Below are positions 59,401 through 64,000 of a stretch of 64,000 nt of DNA, piece after piece; positions within the stretch are counted from its first letter, which is position 1, and every line of letters starts with the position of its first letter. The stretch is from Biomphalaria glabrata (taxonomy: Eukaryota > Mollusca > Gastropoda > Planorbidae). Both the position numbers and the translations under genes were made by a program. Under the pieces are notes generated by a model that saw only the letters and a list, made by a program, of their open reading frames with translations, was not told the DNA's origin and did no database searches. The stretch lies in contig NC_074716.1 of the NCBI RefSeq assembly GCF_947242115.1, forward strand, positions 5,496,001 through 5,560,000, in the 5' to 3' direction.

Positions 59401-62400
59401 TTCACTAATGTTACATCCAAATCTCTGACAACTCTTTCACTAATGTTACCTCCAAATCTCTGACAACTCTTTCACTAATGTTACCTCCAAATCTCTGACA
59501 ACTCTTTCACTAATATTACCTCCAAATCTCTGACAACTCTTTCACTAATGTTACCTCCAAATCTCTGACAACTCTTTCACTAATGTTACATCCAAATCTC
59601 TGACAACTCTTTCACTAATGTTACCTCCAAATCTCTGACAACTCTTTCACTAATGTTACATCCTAATCTCTGGCAACACTTGCACTAATGTTACCTCCAA
59701 ATCTCTGACAACTCTTTCACTAATGTTACCTCCAAATCTCTGACAACACTTTCACTAATGTTACCTCCAAATCTCTGACAACACTTTCACTAATGTTACA
59801 TCCAAATCTCTGGCACCTCTTTCACTAATGTTACATCCTAATCTCTGGCAACACTTTCACTAATGTTACCTCCAAATCTCTGGCAACTCTTTCACTAATG
59901 TTACATCCTAATCTCTGGCAACACTTTCACTAATGTTACCTCCAAATCTCTGACAACTCTTTCAATAATGTTACCTCCAAATCTCTGGCAACTCTTTCAC
60001 TAATGTTACATCCAAATCTCTGGCAACTCTTTCACTAATGTTACCTCCAAATCTCTGGCAACTCTTTCACTAATGTTACCTCCAAATCTCTGGCAACTCT
60101 TTCACTAATGTTACCTCCAAATCTCTGGCAACTCTTTCACTAATGTTACATCCTAATCTCTGGCAACACTTTCACTAATGTTACCTCCAAATCTCTGAAA
60201 ACTCTTTCACTAATGTTACCTCCAAATCTCTGGCAACTCTTTCACTAATGTTACCTCCAAATCTCTGGCAACTTTTTCACTAATGTTACATCCTAATCTC
60301 TGACAACACTTTCACTAATGTTACATCCAAATCTCTGACAACACTTTCACTAATGTTACATCCAAATCTCTGACAACTCTTTCACTAATGTTACCTCCAA
60401 ATCTCTGACAACACTTTCACTAATGTTACATCCAAATCTCTGACAACTCTTTCACTAATGTTACCGTCAAATCTCTGGCAACACTTTTACTAATGTTACA
60501 TCCTAATCTCTGACAACTCTTTCACTAATGTTACCTCCAAATCTCTGACAACACTTTCACTAATGTTACCTCCAAATCTCTGACAACACTTTCACTAATG
60601 TTACATCCTAATCTCTGACAACTCTTTCACTAATGTTACATCCTAATCTCTGACAACTCTTTCACTAATGTTACCTCCAAATCTCTGGCAACACTTTCAC
60701 TAATGTTACCTCCAAATCTCTGACAACTCTTTCACTAATGTTACCTCCTAATCTCTGACAACTCTTTCACTAATGTTACCTCCAAATCTCTGACAACACT
60801 TTCACTAATGTTACCTCCAAATCTCTGGCAACTCTTTCACTAATGTTACATCCTAATCTCTGACAACACTTTCACTAATGTTACCGTCAAATCTCTGACA
60901 ACACTTTCACTAATGTTACCTCCAAATCTCTGGCAACTCTTTCACTAATGTTACATCCTAATCTCTGGCAACACTTTCACTAATGTTACATCCTAATCTC
61001 TGACAACTCTTTCACTAATGTTACCTCCAAATCTCTGACAACTCTTTCACTAATGTTACCTCCAAATCTCTGACAACTCTTTCACTAATTTTACATCCAA
61101 ATCTCTGACAACACTTTCACTAATGTTACATCCAAATCTCTGGCAACTCTTTCACTAATGTTACATCCAAATCTCTGGCAACTCTTTCACTAATGTTACC
61201 TCCAAATCTCTGACAACTCTTTCACTAATGTTACATCCAAATCTCTGACAACACTTTCACTAATGTTACATCCAAATCTCTGACAACTCTTTCACTAATG
61301 TTACATCCAAATCTCTGACAACTCTTTCACTAATGTTACCTCCAAATCTCTGACAACACTTTCACTAATGTTACATCCTAATCTCTGACAACACTTTCAC
61401 TAATGTTACCTCCAAATCTCTGGCAACTCTTTCACTAATGTTACATCCTAATCTCTGACAACTCTTTCACTAATGTTACCTCCAAATCTCTGGCAACTCT
61501 TTCACTAATGTTACCTCCAAATCTCTGGCAACTCTTTCACTAATGTTACCTCCAAATCTCTGACAACTCTTTCACTAATGTTACCTCCAAATCTCTGACA
61601 ACTCTTTCACTAATGTTACATCCAAATCTCTGGCAACTCTTTCACTAATGTTACATCCTAATCTCTGGCAACTCTTTCACTAATGTTACCTCCAAATCTC
61701 TGGCAACTCTTTCACTAATGTTACATCCTAATCTCTGGCAACACTTTCACTAATGTTACCTCCAAATCTCTGACAACTCTTTCACTAATGTTACCTCCAA
61801 ATCTCTGGCAACTCTTTCACTAATGTTACCTCCAAATCTCTGGCAACTCTTTCACTAATGTTACCTCCAAATCTCTGGCAACACTTTCACTAATGTTACC
61901 TCCAAATCTCTGGCAACTCTTTCACTAATGTTACCTCCAAATCTCTGGCAACTCTTTCACTAATGTTACATCCTAATCTCTGGCAACACTTTCACTAATG
62001 TTACCTCCAAATCTCTGACAACTCTTTCACTAATGTTACCTCCAAATCTCTGGCAACTCTTTCACTAATGTTACCTCCAAATCTCTGGCAACTTTTTCAC
62101 TAATGTTACATCCTAATCTCTGACAACACTTTCACTAATGTTACATCCAAATCTCTGACAACACTTTCACTAATGTTACATCCAAATCTCTGACAACTCT
62201 TTCACTAATATTACCTCCAAATCTCTGACAACACTTTCACTAATGTTACCTCCAAATCTCTGACAACTCTTTCACTAATGTTACCTCCAAATCTCTGACA
62301 ACACTTTCACTAATGTTACATCCTAATCTCTGACAACTCTTTCACTAATGTTACCTCCAAATCTCTGACAACTCTTTCACTAATGTTACCTCCAAATCTC

Positions 62401-64000
62401 TGACAACACTTTCACTAATGTTACATCCTAATCTCTGACAACTCTTTCACTAATGTTACCTCCAAATCTCTGACAACACTTTCACTAATGTTACATCCTA
62501 ATCTCTGACAACTCTTTCACTAATGTTACATCCTAATCTCTGACAACTCTTTCACTAATGTTACCTCCAAATCTCTGACAACACTTTCACTAATGTTACA
62601 TCCAAATTTCTGACAACTCTTTCACTAATGTTACCGTCAAATCTCTGGCAACACTTTTACTAATGTTACATCCTAATCTCTGACAACTCTTTCACTAATG
62701 TTACCTCCAAATCTCTGACAACACTTTCACTAATGTTACCTCCAAATCTCTGACAACACTTTCACTAATGTTACATCCTAATCTCTGACAACTCTTTCAC
62801 TAATGTTACATCCTAATCTCTGACAACTCTTTCACTAATGTTACCTCCAAATCTCTGGCAACACTTTCACTAATGTTACCTCCAAATCTCTGACAACTCT
62901 TTCACTAATTTTACCACCTAATCTCTGACAACTCTTTCACTAATGTTACCTCCAAATCTCTGACAACACTTTCACTAATGTTACCTCCAAATCTCTGGCA
63001 ACTCTTTCACTAATGTTACATCCTAATCTCTGGCAACACTTTCACTAATGTTACATCCAAATCTCTGACAACACTTTCACTAATGTTACCGTCAAATCTC
63101 TGACAACACTTTCACTAATGTTACCTCCAAATCTCTGGCAACTCTTTCACTAATGTTACATCCTAATCTCTGGCAACACTTTTACTAATGTTACATCCTA
63201 ATCTCTGACAACTCTTTCACTAATGTTACCTCCAAATCTCTGACAACTCTTTCACTAATGTTACCTCCAAATCTCTGACAACTCTTTCACTAATTTTACA
63301 TCCAAATCTCTGACAACACTTTCACTAATGTTACATCCAAATCTCTGGCAACTCTTTCACTAATGTTACATCCAAATCTCTGGCAACTCTTTCACTAATG
63401 TTACCTCCAAATCTCTGACAACTCTTTCACTAATGTTACATCCAAATCTCTGACAACACTTTCACTAATGTTACATCCAAATCTCTGACAACTCTTTCAC
63501 TAATGTTACATCCAAATCTCTGACAACTCTTTCACTAATGTTACCTCCAAATCTCTGACAACACTTTCACTAATGTTACATCCTAATCTCTGACAACACT
63601 TTCACTAATGTTACCTCCAAATCTCTGGCAACTCTTTCACTAATGTTACATCCTAATCTCTGACAACTCTTTCACTAATGTTACCTCCAAATCTCTGGCA
63701 ACTCTTTCACTAATGTTACCTCCAAATCTCTGGCAACTCTTTCACTAATGTTACCTCCAAATCTCTGACAACTCTTTCACTAATGTTACCTCCAAATCTC
63801 TGACAACTCTTTCACTAATGTTACATCCTAATCTCTGACAACTCTTTCACTAATGTTACATCCTAATCTCTGACAACTCTTTCACTAATGTTACCTCCAA
63901 ATCTCTGGCAACACTTTCACTAATGTTACATCCTAATCTCTGACAACTCTTTCACTAATGTTACATCCTAATCTCTGACAACTCTTTCACTAATGTTACC

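Larger units (their letters stand above)
28732..64000 (+). repeat. Giant 35-bp satellite array, over 1,007 monomers
   Basis: The monomer begins ATCTCTG and contains TTTCACTAATGTTAC. The TTAC anchor at 28751 and the last at 63996 are 35,245 bp apart, exactly 1,007 x 35, and intermediate anchors (37501, 39601, 53461) keep the same phase. No other sequence interrupts the array. The array begins in TGGCAATAAA at 28731-28740 and leaves the window on the right. Variation is concentrated at monomer positions 8 (A/G), 13 (T/A), 30 (C/A) and 34 (A/T). GC is about 37 per cent, with about 11 C to 2 G per monomer on this strand, a strong skew. No frame stays open, since 35 is not a multiple of three and each unit carries TAA. 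Function unknown; a centromeric or other heterochromatic satellite is possible. Confidence 0.99.

Noticed and set aside
28732-64000. CRISPR-like array of regular repeats
   Set aside because: There are no unique spacers; the whole 35-bp period is repeat, and the genomic context is animal.
28732-64000. Telomeric repeat or repetitive protein gene
   Set aside because: The unit is not TTAGGG-like. No frame stays open, because 35 bp shifts frame each unit and each unit carries TAA.

Overview
The window looks like nuclear DNA of a heterobranch (pulmonate) snail, most like Biomphalaria or Bulinus. Three things suggest this: intron-rich genes with GT-AG junctions; two genes of the secreted Ig / coiled-coil / recognition-domain architecture known from snail FREP, CREP and GREP immune proteins; and many copies of one tRNA-derived SINE. 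The species call is inference. Everything here was read by eye, with no database search.

1-28,731 is a gene-bearing, transposon-dense region. It holds (i) a complete five-exon gene for a small secreted protein I do not recognise (4337-9242, plus), with TATA box and poly(A) signal; (ii) a minus-strand five-exon gene (9770-12750) for a signal peptide, an Ig-like domain, a coiled coil and a conserved C-terminal domain that I recall only from uncharacterised molluscan proteins, with its reading frame disturbed inside the Ig exon; (iii) a single-exon orphan rhodopsin-like GPCR (19615-20664, plus); (iv) a two-exon CREP-like gene with Ig, coiled coil and C-type lectin domains (23047-25160, plus); and (v) the 3' exon of an unrecognised membrane-protein gene (28117-28495, plus). 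Between and inside them lie at least nine tRNA-SINE copies (several with target-site duplications), a second SINE family, fragments of several LINE lineages, two non-autonomous DNA transposons with 8-bp target-site duplications, a small MITE present once empty and once split by a LINE, and an unclassified dimeric snail repeat. A LINE tail with a restriction-like endonuclease motif sits exactly between two (TAA)n tracts, as expected of the Dong/R4 group.

28,732-64,000 is one uninterrupted satellite of a 35-bp monomer: 1,007 whole periods with no net phase change and no foreign insertion, running off the right edge. Almost all variation is at four two-state positions, so each monomer carries a short code. 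Reading the codes shows recent higher-order duplications: a 5.2-kb block repeated 10,080 bp away with about seven differences, a 62-monomer (2,170-bp) tandem unit, and blocks at 5,845- and 9,415-bp offsets. The two Ig-type genes point to a small immune-recognition neighbourhood next to a rapidly homogenising satellite. That the genes work together is inference from domain type and proximity only.
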